Of a stretch of 38,312 nt of DNA, positions 7,818-15,096 are shown one piece after another (position 1 is the first letter of the stretch; each line of letters opens with the position of its first letter). Source of the DNA: JBBQRS01 sp038214535 (GTDB lineage Bacteria; Chloroflexota; Anaerolineae; CG2-30-64-16); the NCBI GenBank assembly GCA_038214535.1, contig JBBQRS010000041.1, positions 1-38,312 of the forward strand. Direction: 5' to 3'. The position numbers were made by a program, and so were the translations under genes. The notes under the pieces are model-generated. The model was not told the origin of the DNA, searched no databases, and worked only from the letters and a program-made list of their open reading frames with translations.

Positions 7818-8999
7818 TCAATCCTTCATTTGATTGCGTAAATTATTCCGGCTCTGCGTCTCGGCGACCAGGTCGTCATATTGACGGCGGCGATCCCGAT
7901 AATAGGCGAAAATGCCGAGGATCAAGCCGACGCCCAGATAGGCGTTGCCGGCAATTGCCACCAACGCGCCCACCGGGTTCTGTCCGATGATGCCCCACAC
8001 GGCGCGAAAACCGAGCATCAGCAGGTTAATCGTGATTGCCAGGCCGATGGTGGGCAAGCTCTGCAAGCGCACCATCTGGAGGCTTTGGAGCACGCTCCGC
8101 AGCACCGGTTGCCCATCGAGCACAATCGCCTCAGTAGCGAAATAGAACGACGTCAGCAGCCACAAGATCATCCACAGCGTGATGCCGCCGATCAGGGCGA
8201 ACAGTAAGGCGCTTGCGCCGCTGCCCGTCATCAGGGTCAGCGATAGCAGCACGCTTAACGGTATTTTCAGGCACAACATCGCGATGCCCAGGATCAGGCT
8301 CAGGGCCAGCACGTTGCCGAACAGGCGCAACAGCCCGCCCGCGCCGGCCCAGCGATCCACCGCGTCGGGCGCTTCATCGTCGGTGCTCTTCGGGCGCATG
8401 GCCGCCCGGCGCAAAAAGAGCGTCACAACGACCTGCCCGATCAGCCACAACCCGGCGGCCAGCAACAGCGCCAGCCAGACGCTGGTAATTTCCAGTGGTT
8501 GCGGTTGCCACGGCGCGGGGGCGACCCTCTGCAACTGGGGCCCCAACCCGACCGGGGCGAAAATCATGTCGCTGATGAAGGTCAGGCGAGCGTTTTGTGG
8601 CGCAACCAGCGCGCTGGGCACACCCGGCCAGCTTCCCGTCAGATAGTGTAACAGGTTAACGCTGGAGCCGACCTGCGCCGCCATCTCCCGGACGCTGGTA
8701 ATCATATCGCTCATGCCCGAGAGTTGATCCGGCGGGTATGATCCCCTGACCAGCGCCTCCCAGATCGTCATCAGCCGATCCACGATCGTCTTGACCGACA
8801 GGGGCGGCGCGAGCCAGATGAACAGGTCGAGCGCCAGCGGGATCAAAATCAACCACGGGCGGCGCGCGGCATCCACAAGCCCCGACGTTAACGCGTCCAC
8901 GACGCCGATGTTCTGGCGTCGCTCGGTTGCGGTCTGGATATTCTGCGGTGCGTGGCGCAGAGGCGAGTGGGCTGGCGTCAATCGGTTCTGCGACTTCAC
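7818..8999 (-). CDS. Polytopic membrane protein of unknown function
   Basis: A 393-residue protein with about six hydrophobic segments: one after the PWLILIPLALDLFIWL stretch near 49-65, a loop of about 110 residues, then clusters around 175-198, 226-250, 253-285, 315-340 and 343-365. A short charged tail follows. The arrangement resembles poorly characterised membrane proteins often placed next to housekeeping genes; I do not recognise a family with confidence. The start is a GTG at 8999; no Shine-Dalgarno is seen, but a TAAAAT -10 box ends 7 nt upstream, suggesting a leaderless mRNA. A start near residue 35 is possible because the first 30 residues look poorly conserved. It heads the gyrB operon. 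Confidence 0.65.
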   Translation of the reverse strand: MKSQNRLTPAHSPLRHAPQNIQTATERRQNIGVVDALTSGLVDAARRPWLILIPLALDLFIWLAPPLSVKTIVDRLMTIWEALVRGSYPPDQLSGMSDMITSVREMAAQVGSSVNLLHYLTGSWPGVPSALVAPQNARLTFISDMIFAPVGLGPQLQRVAPAPWQPQPLEITSVWLALLLAAGLWLIGQVVVTLFLRRAAMRPKSTDDEAPDAVDRWAGAGGLLRLFGNVLALSLILGIAMLCLKIPLSVLLSLTLMTGSGASALLFALIGGITLWMILWLLTSFYFATEAIVLDGQPVLRSVLQSLQMVRLQSLPTIGLAITINLLMLGFRAVWGIIGQNPVGALVAIAGNAYLGVGLILGIFAYYRDRRRQYDDLVAETQSRNNLRNQMKD

Positions 9000-9006
9000 A
9001 CGACTT

Positions 9007-9012
9007 ATTTTA
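9007..9012 (-). promoter_or_regulatory. -10 box of a probable leaderless promoter for the gyrB operon
   Basis: On the minus strand TAAAAT occupies 9012-9007 and the GTG start of the membrane-protein gene is at 8999, so transcription would begin at about the start codon. The -35 region is weak (CTTTCA, 18 bp upstream). Confidence 0.5.
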
Positions 9013-9127
9013 CCATAAGTGACCCCTTAATGAAAGTAAGACGCCTCGCCTTTGCGCCGAAAAACCGCACTGATGTTCTGGCTGGTACATCCGATGGTGC
9101 ATCGCCGCAACCTTGACAGCGTGCTAG

Positions 9128-9156
9128 TTGACGCGCCACGCGCGGGAGGTTAGAAT
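9128..9156 (+). promoter_or_regulatory. Sigma-70 promoter for the SAM hydrolase-murA unit
   Basis: TTGACG (9128-9133) and TAGAAT (9151-9156) with exactly 17 bp between them predict initiation near 9163, upstream of the ATG at 9218. The promoter is divergent from the one at 9007-9012. Confidence 0.75.
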
Positions 9157-9217
9157 GGTGCAAGATTAATTGGACGAGATCATCACGTTCTGCGTCAACG
9201 GAAGGCGAACCCCGCAC

Positions 9218-9991
9218 ATGTCCATCATCAGCCTGACCACCGATTTTGGCCGGAGCGACGGTTACGTCGGCGTGATGAAGGGCGTGATCCTGGGGATCGC
9301 CCCGGACGCGCGGCTCGTGGACTTGAGCCATGAGGTCGCGCCGCAGAACGTGCGGCAGGCCGTCTATGTGCTGGCCGGGGCCGTGCCGTATTTCCCGCAG
9401 GGCGCGATTCATCTCGTGGTCGTGGACCCAGGCGTCGGCGGGGCGCGTCGCCCCATCGCAGTGCGCACGGATTCCGCCGTCTTCGTCGGGCCGGACAATG
9501 GCGTCTTGACGCCGGCGCTGGCTGACCCTTCGGCGCAGGCGTGGGTGCTGGACCGCCCGGAGTTCCGGCTGCCGGAAGTCAGCGCCACGTTCCACGGGCG
9601 CGATATTTTTGCTCCCGCAGCGGGGCATCTGGCGCGCGGCGCGCTGCTCGAAACGATGGCGCGGCGCGTCTCAGACCCGGTGCGTCTGGAGATGCCCGTC
9701 CCGCAGCGCACGCCCGATGGGGGCATCCGGGGCGAAGTGGTCTACGTGGACCACTTCGGCAACCTGATCACGGACATCCCCGAAAGCTGGTTGACCGATG
9801 GGCCGGTGCAATGCACGCTCGCGGGGCGACCAATTCCGGGGCCTTACCGGACGTACAGCGCCGCGCCGCCGGGCGCGCCGTTGGCGCTGATCAGCAGCGG
9901 CGGCGCGTTGGAGATCGCCGTGCGCGACGGTAACGCGCACCAAGTGCTTGAGGCCAATATCGGCGCGCCGGTTTGGGTGTCGCCGACCTGA
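9218..9991 (+). CDS. SAM hydrolase (S-adenosyl-L-methionine hydroxide adenosyltransferase, DUF62 family)
   Basis: A 257-residue protein of the DUF62 family, which includes fluorinase and chlorinase; the common members split SAM into adenosine and methionine with a water-derived hydroxide. Signatures: SLTTDFGRSDGYVGVMKGVI (5-24), DLSHEVAPQNVRQA (35-48), the Asp70/Arg77 pair in VVVDPGVGGARR, VGPDNGVLTPAL and His126 in FHGRDIFAPAAGHLA, matching the family's D-R-H triad with correct spacing. The C-terminal beta-barrel half follows (VVYVDHFGNLITDI). The ATG at 9218 has GGAAGG (9201-9206) upstream; a TTG at 9170 would add 16 residues. murA follows 60 nt later, without an obvious metabolic link. SalL- or FlA-type halogenation is unlikely. 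Confidence 0.88.
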   Translation: MSIISLTTDFGRSDGYVGVMKGVILGIAPDARLVDLSHEVAPQNVRQAVYVLAGAVPYFPQGAIHLVVVDPGVGGARRPIAVRTDSAVFVGPDNGVLTPALADPSAQAWVLDRPEFRLPEVSATFHGRDIFAPAAGHLARGALLETMARRVSDPVRLEMPVPQRTPDGGIRGEVVYVDHFGNLITDIPESWLTDGPVQCTLAGRPIPGPYRTYSAAPPGAPLALISSGGALEIAVRDGNAHQVLEANIGAPVWVSPT

Positions 9992-10051
9992 TGAAGTATC
10001 TAATTCGATACCGCAACCCCATTCACGCCGCTCACTGAGGAGAAAACTTCG

Positions 10052-11335
10052 ATGGAAAAATTCGTGATTGAGGGCAAACACCCCCTGTCGGGCGATGTGA
10101 CGCCCGCGGGCAACAAGAACGCCGCCCTGCCAATCCTGGCGGCGGCCCTGCTGACGGATGGCAGCGTCACGCTCCGCAATGTGCCCGTCATCGGCGACGT
10201 GCGCACCATGTTGCAACTGCTGGGCGAGTTGGGCGTCACGGCGGAAATTGAGGGAACCACCGTGCGCCTGTGTGCGAAAGATGTGCGTCAGACGCCCGTG
10301 CGCTCCGAGTTGTTCCAGCACATCCGCGGTTCCATCCTGCTGGCGGGGCCGATGCTGGGGCGTTTCGGGCGCGCGGTGGTGCCGTTGCCCGGCGGTGACC
10401 GCATCGGGCGGCGGCGCGTGGACACGCACCTCCTCGCGCTGGAAGGGCTGGGCGCGCAGATCAGTTTCGACCATTATGACTTCACGATGACTACCCCCGG
10501 CTTGCGCGGCGGCGACATCCTGCTGGATGAGATGAGTGTGACGGCGACCGAAAACGCCGTGATGGCCGCGGCGTTGGCGAAGGGTACCACGATCCTGCGC
10601 AATGCCGCGTCGGAGCCGCACGTGCAGGACCTCTGCAACCTGCTCAACGTCCTGGGCGCGCAGGTCGAGGGCATCGGCAGCAACACCCTGGTGATCCACG
10701 GCGTGGATAAGCTCGACTCGGGTGAGTTCACCATCTCGCCCGACTATATCGAGATCGGCAGCTACGTCGGGCTGGGCGCGGTGACCCTCGGCGAGATTCG
10801 CATTCGCGGCGTCGTGCCGGAGCATTTGCGCATGGTACACCTGATCTTCGGTGACCGGTTGGGCGTGCGGATGCACGTGGAGGGTGACACACTGATCGTT
10901 GAAGACGAGCAAGACCTGACCATACGCGAGGACATCGGGGGCGCGGTGCCGAAGATTGACGATGCGCCCTGGCCCCAGTTCCCCGCCGATCTGATGAGCA
11001 TCGCGTTGGTGGTGGCGACGCAGGCGAAGGGCACCGTGCTGATGCACGAGAAGATGTTCGAGAGCCGGCTCTACTTCGTGGATAAGCTGATCGGGATGGG
11101 CGCGAAGATCATCCTGTGCGACCCGCACCGCGCGGTAATCGTCGGGCCGGCGACGCTGCACGGGCAGGAACTCAGCAGCCCCGACATCCGCGCCGGCATG
11201 GCGCTGCTCATCGCCGCGTTGGCCGCGCAGGGCACCAGCACCATCGCGAACATCGGCCAGATTGACCGCGGCTACCAGGCGATTGATGAGAAGCTGCGCG
11301 GCCTGGGCGCGCGTCTCGAGCGCGTGGACGTGTAG
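10052..11335 (+). CDS. murA: UDP-N-acetylglucosamine 1-carboxyvinyltransferase (MurA), Asp-type
   Basis: Committed step of peptidoglycan precursor synthesis: transfers enolpyruvate from PEP to UDP-GlcNAc in the cytoplasm. At 427 residues it has normal length. It has the N-terminal PAGNKNAALP with Lys22, IRGSILLAGPMLGRFG, the mobile active-site loop PLPGGDRIG, EMSVTATENAVMAAALAKG, PQFPADLMSIALV (Asp313, catalytic base position) and SPDIRAGMALLIAAL. The loop residue normally Cys (Cys115 in E. coli) is Asp116 here, a natural variant known to be active and insensitive to fosfomycin, which alkylates the Cys. GAGGAG (10037-10042) lies 9 nt before the ATG. The stop codon touches a repeat shared with the convergent ubiX end. 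Confidence 0.94.
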   Translation: MEKFVIEGKHPLSGDVTPAGNKNAALPILAAALLTDGSVTLRNVPVIGDVRTMLQLLGELGVTAEIEGTTVRLCAKDVRQTPVRSELFQHIRGSILLAGPMLGRFGRAVVPLPGGDRIGRRRVDTHLLALEGLGAQISFDHYDFTMTTPGLRGGDILLDEMSVTATENAVMAAALAKGTTILRNAASEPHVQDLCNLLNVLGAQVEGIGSNTLVIHGVDKLDSGEFTISPDYIEIGSYVGLGAVTLGEIRIRGVVPEHLRMVHLIFGDRLGVRMHVEGDTLIVEDEQDLTIREDIGGAVPKIDDAPWPQFPADLMSIALVVATQAKGTVLMHEKMFESRLYFVDKLIGMGAKIILCDPHRAVIVGPATLHGQELSSPDIRAGMALLIAALAAQGTSTIANIGQIDRGYQAIDEKLRGLGARLERVDV

Positions 11336-11432
11336 ACAAGGAAACAAGTAGACAAGGAAACAAGGCGAGGAGAAGACGCCAAACCGCCCCTTGTTTCCCT
11401 GTCTACTTGTCTACTTGTCTACTTATCTACTT
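11333..11432. repeat. Family C: TAGACAAG/CTTGTCTA inverted and tandem repeat between murA and ubiX
   Basis: The left side has two direct copies of TAGACAAGGAAACAAG (from 11333 and 11349). The right side has their complement CTTGTTTCCCTGTCTA, followed by four tandem 8-bp units of GTCTACTT type (11401-11432, two with A instead of G). The arms can form a hairpin of about 20 bp with one mismatch around an AAGACGCC-containing loop. It separates convergent genes, overlaps the murA stop (11333-11335) and supplies the last codons of ubiX. It could serve as a bidirectional terminator, although the unit structure looks like a mobile or slippage-expanded repeat. Confidence 0.75.
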
Positions 11433-11992
11433 ATCCCCTTCCAGCGGTAGTACAGGTCGTTGGCGAAACCGAGGCGGGCGAGGATGCGGCCTACCGTGCC
11501 GTCCACGATGTCGTCAATCGTCGCCGGGCGGCTGTAGAACGCGGGGACGGGCGGGAAGATGATGTAGCCGATGCGCGCGGCTTGCGCCATCAACTCGATG
11601 TGACCGAGATGCAGCGGTGTCTCGCGCACGGCGAGGATCACCGGTCGGCCTTCTTTCATTTGCACGTCCGCCGCGCGGGCGAGGAGATCATCGGTGTAGC
11701 TGTGCGCGATGGCCGACAGCGACTTGATGCTGCACGGGACGACCACCATGCCGACCGTCTCGAACGAACCGCTGGCAATGGCCGCGCCGATATCGGCGGT
11801 GCGATAGCTCACCGTCGCCAGCGCCTCGGCGTCGCGCGGATTCCAGTCCGTCTCCTCCGCGATCGTGATGCGCGCCGCCTGGGTCAGCACCAGATGGGTT
11901 TCGACTTCGGGATCGGCCTGTAGCACTTCCAGCAACCGGATGCCGTAAATCTGCCCCGATGCCCCCGACATGCCAACGACAATGCGTTTCAT
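11423..11992 (-). CDS. ubiX: Flavin prenyltransferase UbiX
   Basis: A 189-residue flavoprotein that prenylates FMN to make prenyl-FMN, the cofactor of UbiD-type decarboxylases in quinone synthesis or aromatic acid metabolism. Seen: the N-terminal FMN-binding IVVGMSGASGQIYGIRLLE (4-22), VVVPCSIKSLSAIAHSYTDDLLARAADV with the conserved SxxxxA segment, RPVILAVRETPLHLGHIELM and PPVPAFYSRPATIDDIVD. All are canonical for UbiX/Pad1 and the length is usual. The start ATG overlaps the ubiE stop by 4 nt, indicating coupling and a shared role in menaquinone supply. Its last residues come from the 11401-11432 tandem repeat, a sign that the C-terminus has been altered by repeat sequence. Confidence 0.93.
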   Translation of the reverse strand: MKRIVVGMSGASGQIYGIRLLEVLQADPEVETHLVLTQAARITIAEETDWNPRDAEALATVSYRTADIGAAIASGSFETVGMVVVPCSIKSLSAIAHSYTDDLLARAADVQMKEGRPVILAVRETPLHLGHIELMAQAARIGYIIFPPVPAFYSRPATIDDIVDGTVGRILARLGFANDLYYRWKGISR

Positions 11993-12711
11993 TTCGTCCC
12001 CCAGTGAATGGCGACCGTGCCCATCATCGCCGTTCGGTAATGCACATCATGCAGGCCGGCCGCTTCCATGATGCGTTGTAGCTCCGGCGGGCGCGGGAAG
12101 GCCAGCGCAGAGGCGGGCAGATAGCTGTAGGCCTCACTGTGCCCGCTGATGACGCGTCCGATGCGCGGCACGACGCCGAAGAAGTAGGCGCGAAACAGGT
12201 CGCCGAAGACCGGTGTGCGCGGCAAGGTGATCTCCAGGCAGACCACTCGGCCGCCGGGGCGCACCACGCGTGTTTGCTCCGCGAACGCCGCCTGCACGTC
12301 GAGCACGTTGCGCATCATGAAGCCGGAGGTGGTCGCGTCGAACGCGTTATCGGCGAAGGGCAGCGCCAGCGCATCCCCTTCCATGAACGGGAAGGCCAAT
12401 CCCGGCTGCTTATGTAAACCATAAAGCATCATCTCACGCGTCAGGTCCAGCCCGACGACGCGCGCCGTAGGGTCTACACGCAGCGCTTCGTAGCCGATAT
12501 CGCCGGTGCCGGTCGCCACATCCAGCAGCGCGCCGCCGCGTGGCAGCGCGCACAGCTTCACCACGGTCTTGCGCCATGCGCCATCCTGGCCCAGGGTCAT
12601 CAGGCGGTTCATCAGGTCATAGCGCGGCGCAATGTCGGAGAACATCCGGCGCACGTAGGTGCGCTTCTCCGCCGGAGGCGGAAGCACTTGCCGCGAATCC
12701 TTGTTTGTCAC
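11989..12711 (-). CDS. ubiE: Demethylmenaquinone methyltransferase (UbiE/MenG)
   Basis: A 240-residue SAM-dependent C-methyltransferase for the last step of menaquinone (or ubiquinone) synthesis. Signatures in order: VRRMFSDIAPRYDLMNRLMTLGQDGAWR (UbiE signature 1 region, residues 20-47), motif I LLDVATGTGDIGYEAL, acidic GLDLTREMM, GDALALPFADNAFDATTSGFMMRNV (signature 2 region) and RPGGRVVCLEIT. ubiX overlaps its end by 4 nt. An ABC-permease gene lies 4 nt upstream, so all appear to be one transcript from the promoter near 14880. In a Chloroflexota host menaquinone is the likely product. Confidence 0.92.
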   Translation of the reverse strand: MTNKDSRQVLPPPAEKRTYVRRMFSDIAPRYDLMNRLMTLGQDGAWRKTVVKLCALPRGGALLDVATGTGDIGYEALRVDPTARVVGLDLTREMMLYGLHKQPGLAFPFMEGDALALPFADNAFDATTSGFMMRNVLDVQAAFAEQTRVVRPGGRVVCLEITLPRTPVFGDLFRAYFFGVVPRIGRVISGHSEAYSYLPASALAFPRPPELQRIMEAAGLHDVHYRTAMMGTVAIHWGTK

Positions 12712-12715
12712 GTCA

Positions 12716-13459
12716 TCATTCCTTCACGAACATCCACGGCGCGAGGCGTTTTTCGAGCCAGTCCACCGCGAAATAGAGCAGCAGGCCGAGCACGCTCATC
12801 GCCACGACGCCGGCGTACATCTCGGGATAGGCCAGGCGGCCCCAGCTTTCGGTGATGATATAGTAACCCAGACCTGACGTTGTGGCGAATGACTCGGCAA
12901 AGAAGAGAACGGCGATGGCCGTGCCGATGCTCACCCGCAACGCCGTCAACCCGGAAGGCAGGGCCGCGGGCAGATAGACAAAGCGGAACAACGCGCGGCG
13001 CCCCGCGCCGAGCGAGCGCACGGAGTAGAGCAGTTCGGGCCGCAGTGAGCGCGCCTGGTCGCGGACAACTACGAGGATCTGGAAGAAGAGGATCAGGAAG
13101 ATCATGAATATCTTGGAGGCGTCGCCGATACCCAGGAAAAGCAGGATGATCGGCAGGAACACGATCTTGGGGATCGGGTGCAGGATGTAGATGATCGGCG
13201 CGACCAGGCGGTCGAGGCGCGGGCTCTGGCCCAGCATCAACCCGGCGGGTACGGCCAACAGCATCGCCAGCGCGATGCTCACCACTACGCGCCAGCCGCT
13301 TACCAGGAAGTGCCGGCCCAACCCGCGCGGTAATTCATAGATCAACGCCTGGAACACGGCGACCGGCCCGGGCAGGATGTCAACCCGCAGCAGCATGGCG
13401 GCAAGCTGCCAGACCAGCAGGATGGCGAGCGTGCCCCAGAGCAGATCACGGCGCCGCAT
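12716..13459 (-). CDS. ABC transporter permease, NitT/TauT/SsuC type
   Basis: A 247-residue inner-membrane permease with about six transmembrane segments (7-25, 57-77, 88-108, 112-133, 175-195, 217-235). It has the EAA-type cytoplasmic loop that contacts the ATPase, SVRSLGAGRRALFRFVYLPA (145-164), and LRVSIGTAIAVLFFAE. This fold is shared by sulfonate, nitrate, taurine and thiamine-precursor (ThiX) importers. Substrate cannot be deduced. The gene overlaps the ATPase gene by 14 nt, and no periplasmic-type binding protein is encoded nearby; instead an ECF S-component heads the operon. Confidence 0.88.
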   Translation of the reverse strand: MRRRDLLWGTLAILLVWQLAAMLLRVDILPGPVAVFQALIYELPRGLGRHFLVSGWRVVVSIALAMLLAVPAGLMLGQSPRLDRLVAPIIYILHPIPKIVFLPIILLFLGIGDASKIFMIFLILFFQILVVVRDQARSLRPELLYSVRSLGAGRRALFRFVYLPAALPSGLTALRVSIGTAIAVLFFAESFATTSGLGYYIITESWGRLAYPEMYAGVVAMSVLGLLLYFAVDWLEKRLAPWMFVKE

Positions 13460-14261
13460 CGGGTTGCTCGTTGCCTAACGCCTCGCGTAGTTCGGCGCAC
13501 TTCGCCCAGTAGGGGGGTGCGCCGCGATAGTCGGGGCGGCCCGCCAGCGGGTTGCTGATGATGGGCGCGGTGCGGTTGGGCGGTTGCCCCAGGACGAGGA
13601 TACGCTGGCCCAGGTAGACGGCCTCCTCGATGTTGTGCGTCACGATTACCGTTGTGACGCCCGTCTCCTCGCGCAACTCGACGGTGAGGCGCTGCAAGTC
13701 TTCGCGGGTGACGGCGTCAAGGGATGAGAACGGCTCGTCCATCAGCAAGAGATTGGGCTGTTGCAGCAGGCTGCGCGCGATGGCCGCGCGCTGTCGTTGC
13801 CCGCCGCTGATCCGATTTGGGTATTTGTCGCTGACCGCGGCGATGCCTAACCGGTTTAACCAGTAGTCTACCTGCGCCGGGGTGATGTCGGCGCGCGGAT
13901 AGGGGCGGGGCGAACCCGCAGGGTCACGCTTGCCCGCATAGAAACGGCCCATGCGCATCACCAGCGCCACGTTATCCCAGACGGTGGACCAGGGCAACAG
14001 GCCGAAGTCCTGCAAGATCAGCCCCGAACTGGCGCGCGGGCGCGGCACGGGTTGACCGTCTACCAGGATGCTGCCCGCCGACGGTTGGCGCAACCCGGCG
14101 ATCAGATAGAGCAGGGTGCTTTTCCCGCAGCCCGACGGGCCGATGATCGCCCAGGTTTCGCCCGCGACGACCGACCACGAGAAGCCCTCGAAGACAGGCG
14201 GTTGCCCCACGTAGGCGAAAGTCATCTCTCGCACGTCAATCATGGCTCGGGGATCGGTCAT
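13446..14261 (-). CDS. ABC transporter ATP-binding protein, NitT/TauT type
   Basis: The nucleotide-binding subunit for the adjacent permease, 271 residues from the ATG at 14261. Walker A GPSGCGKST (about 41-49), Q-loop LILQDFGLLPW, ABC signature ISGGQRQRAAIARSLL, Walker B LLLMDEPFSSLDAVT and the switch His in VIVTHNIEEAVYLG are all intact, so ATPase activity is expected. An insertion of about 20 residues rich in Pro/Arg (FYAGKRDPAGSPRPYPRADI) separates the Q-loop from the helical region, longer than typical SsuB/TauB proteins. A TTG at 14273 would add four residues. The gap to the ECF S-component stop is short, so the genes are co-transcribed. Confidence 0.9.
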   Translation of the reverse strand: MTDPRAMIDVREMTFAYVGQPPVFEGFSWSVVAGETWAIIGPSGCGKSTLLYLIAGLRQPSAGSILVDGQPVPRPRASSGLILQDFGLLPWSTVWDNVALVMRMGRFYAGKRDPAGSPRPYPRADITPAQVDYWLNRLGIAAVSDKYPNRISGGQRQRAAIARSLLQQPNLLLMDEPFSSLDAVTREDLQRLTVELREETGVTTVIVTHNIEEAVYLGQRILVLGQPPNRTAPIISNPLAGRPDYRGAPPYWAKCAELREALGNEQPDAAP

Positions 14262-14276
14262 CGCTGAGCGCAAAAC

Positions 14277-14807
14277 CTATTCGGTCCAGGTGTGCGGACG
14301 ACCGATCTGATCCACGGCGGGGTAGGCCTTGCGGACGGCGATCACCAGCGGGATACCGATCACCGCGCCCATGGTCGCCTGAACCACGTTAAAGGGGACT
14401 TCCGCGACGGCCGCCGGGAAGCCCTTGAGGATCGTGCCGCCCAGCAGGTAGACCAGCACCATCGCGGTCGCGCCGGCGGCCCATGCCAGGATCATCCCCG
14501 CCACCGAGCGCCGGCTGCGCCCGATCCAGCCGATCAGTAGTCCTTCGAGGCCGTGCGCGAGCAGGCTGATCGGCGCGTACTGCGCGTAACCGGTTGCCAG
14601 GTCGGCAATCGCGGTGCCGACGCCGCCCGCGATGCCGCCGGTCCACGGGCCAAAGGCCAGCCCGGCGAACGTGATAGCGGCATCCGAGAGATTCCAGTAG
14701 CCCTGCGTCGCCGGAATCGGGATCTGGATCACGATGGTGAACACAGCCGTCAGGGCAATCAGCACGGCCGTGAGAGCGATCATTGTGGGGGAAAGTCGCC
14801 GGTTCAT
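14277..14807 (-). CDS. ECF transporter S component (substrate-binding membrane subunit)
   Basis: A 176-residue integral membrane protein with about five to six hydrophobic segments. The motif YWNLSDAAITFAGLAFGPW (38-56), then GGIAGGVGTAIADLATGY (58-74) and PISLLAHGLEGLLIGWIGR, is characteristic of ECF S-components that bind vitamins or precursors (riboflavin, pyrimidine or thiazole thiamine precursors, queuosine-type ligands). ECF S proteins normally pair with EcfT and EcfA; here the next genes encode a SsuB/SsuC-type ATPase and permease. GGAGGA precedes the ATG by 7 nt. A perfect -10 TATAAT lies about 70 nt upstream. No TPP or FMN riboswitch sequence is recognisable in the leader. Confidence 0.82.
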   Translation of the reverse strand: MNRRLSPTMIALTAVLIALTAVFTIVIQIPIPATQGYWNLSDAAITFAGLAFGPWTGGIAGGVGTAIADLATGYAQYAPISLLAHGLEGLLIGWIGRSRRSVAGMILAWAAGATAMVLVYLLGGTILKGFPAAVAEVPFNVVQATMGAVIGIPLVIAVRKAYPAVDQIGRPHTWTE

Positions 14808-14874
14808 TGGATGTTCCTCCGAAAGGTTTTTGCCGACAGATTAATTCATACATGCACATCAGTCGCGTCAAGAT

Positions 14875-14880
14875 ATTATA
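14875..14880 (-). promoter_or_regulatory. -10 element of the ECF/ABC/ubiEX operon promoter
   Basis: TATAAT on the minus strand (14880-14875) predicts initiation near 14868, about 60 nt before the ATG at 14807. The -35 region (TTCCAA, 17 bp upstream) is weak. Confidence 0.55.
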
Positions 14881-14925
14881 CCCTCCCGTGACCTGAATTG
14901 GAAGAAGAAATGTCTTAACGCATCT

Positions 14926-14995
14926 GGAGTCGAGGCTTCAGCCGGTTTTGCCTGCACTAAGAGCTATGAGCTAGACCGGCTAAAGCCTCGACTCC
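14926..14995. repeat. Family A palindrome, copy 2
   Basis: GGAGTCGAGGCTTCAGCCGG and the next base (14926-14946) pair with 14975-14995, 20 of 21 positions, around a 28-nt loop. The left arm is identical to that of the copy at 38261-38281. It lies between divergent promoters (14880 minus and 15019 plus). Confidence 0.85.
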
Positions 14996-15018
14996 GACCG
15001 AACGACCTGGAAGTGGCT

Positions 15019-15047
15019 TTGACAGGCCCCGACCGCTGGGCTATACT
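15019..15047 (+). promoter_or_regulatory. Near-consensus sigma-70 promoter
   Basis: TTGACA (15019-15024), a 17-bp spacer and TATACT (15042-15047) predict initiation near 15054, 43 nt before the AIR-synthase-like gene. This is the best promoter match in the window. Confidence 0.85.
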
Positions 15048-15096
15048 TGGCCCGCTCGCACCGTGACCTATCTCGCGCGAAACGCGCTGTAACCCT

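Noticed and set aside
9671..11347. A 558-residue open frame antisense to murA
   Set aside because: Arg/His-rich composition with no recognisable motif, covering a clear MurA gene; a shadow frame of GC-rich coding sequence.
11401..11432. Short tandem repeats that might be a CRISPR array
   Set aside because: Units of 8 bp with no spacers and no cas genes; it is a simple tandem repeat.
14808..14890. A TPP or FMN riboswitch upstream of the ECF S-component
   Set aside because: The expected conserved elements (for TPP, CTGAGA and the ACC...GATCTGG region) are not present and the leader is only about 60 nt.
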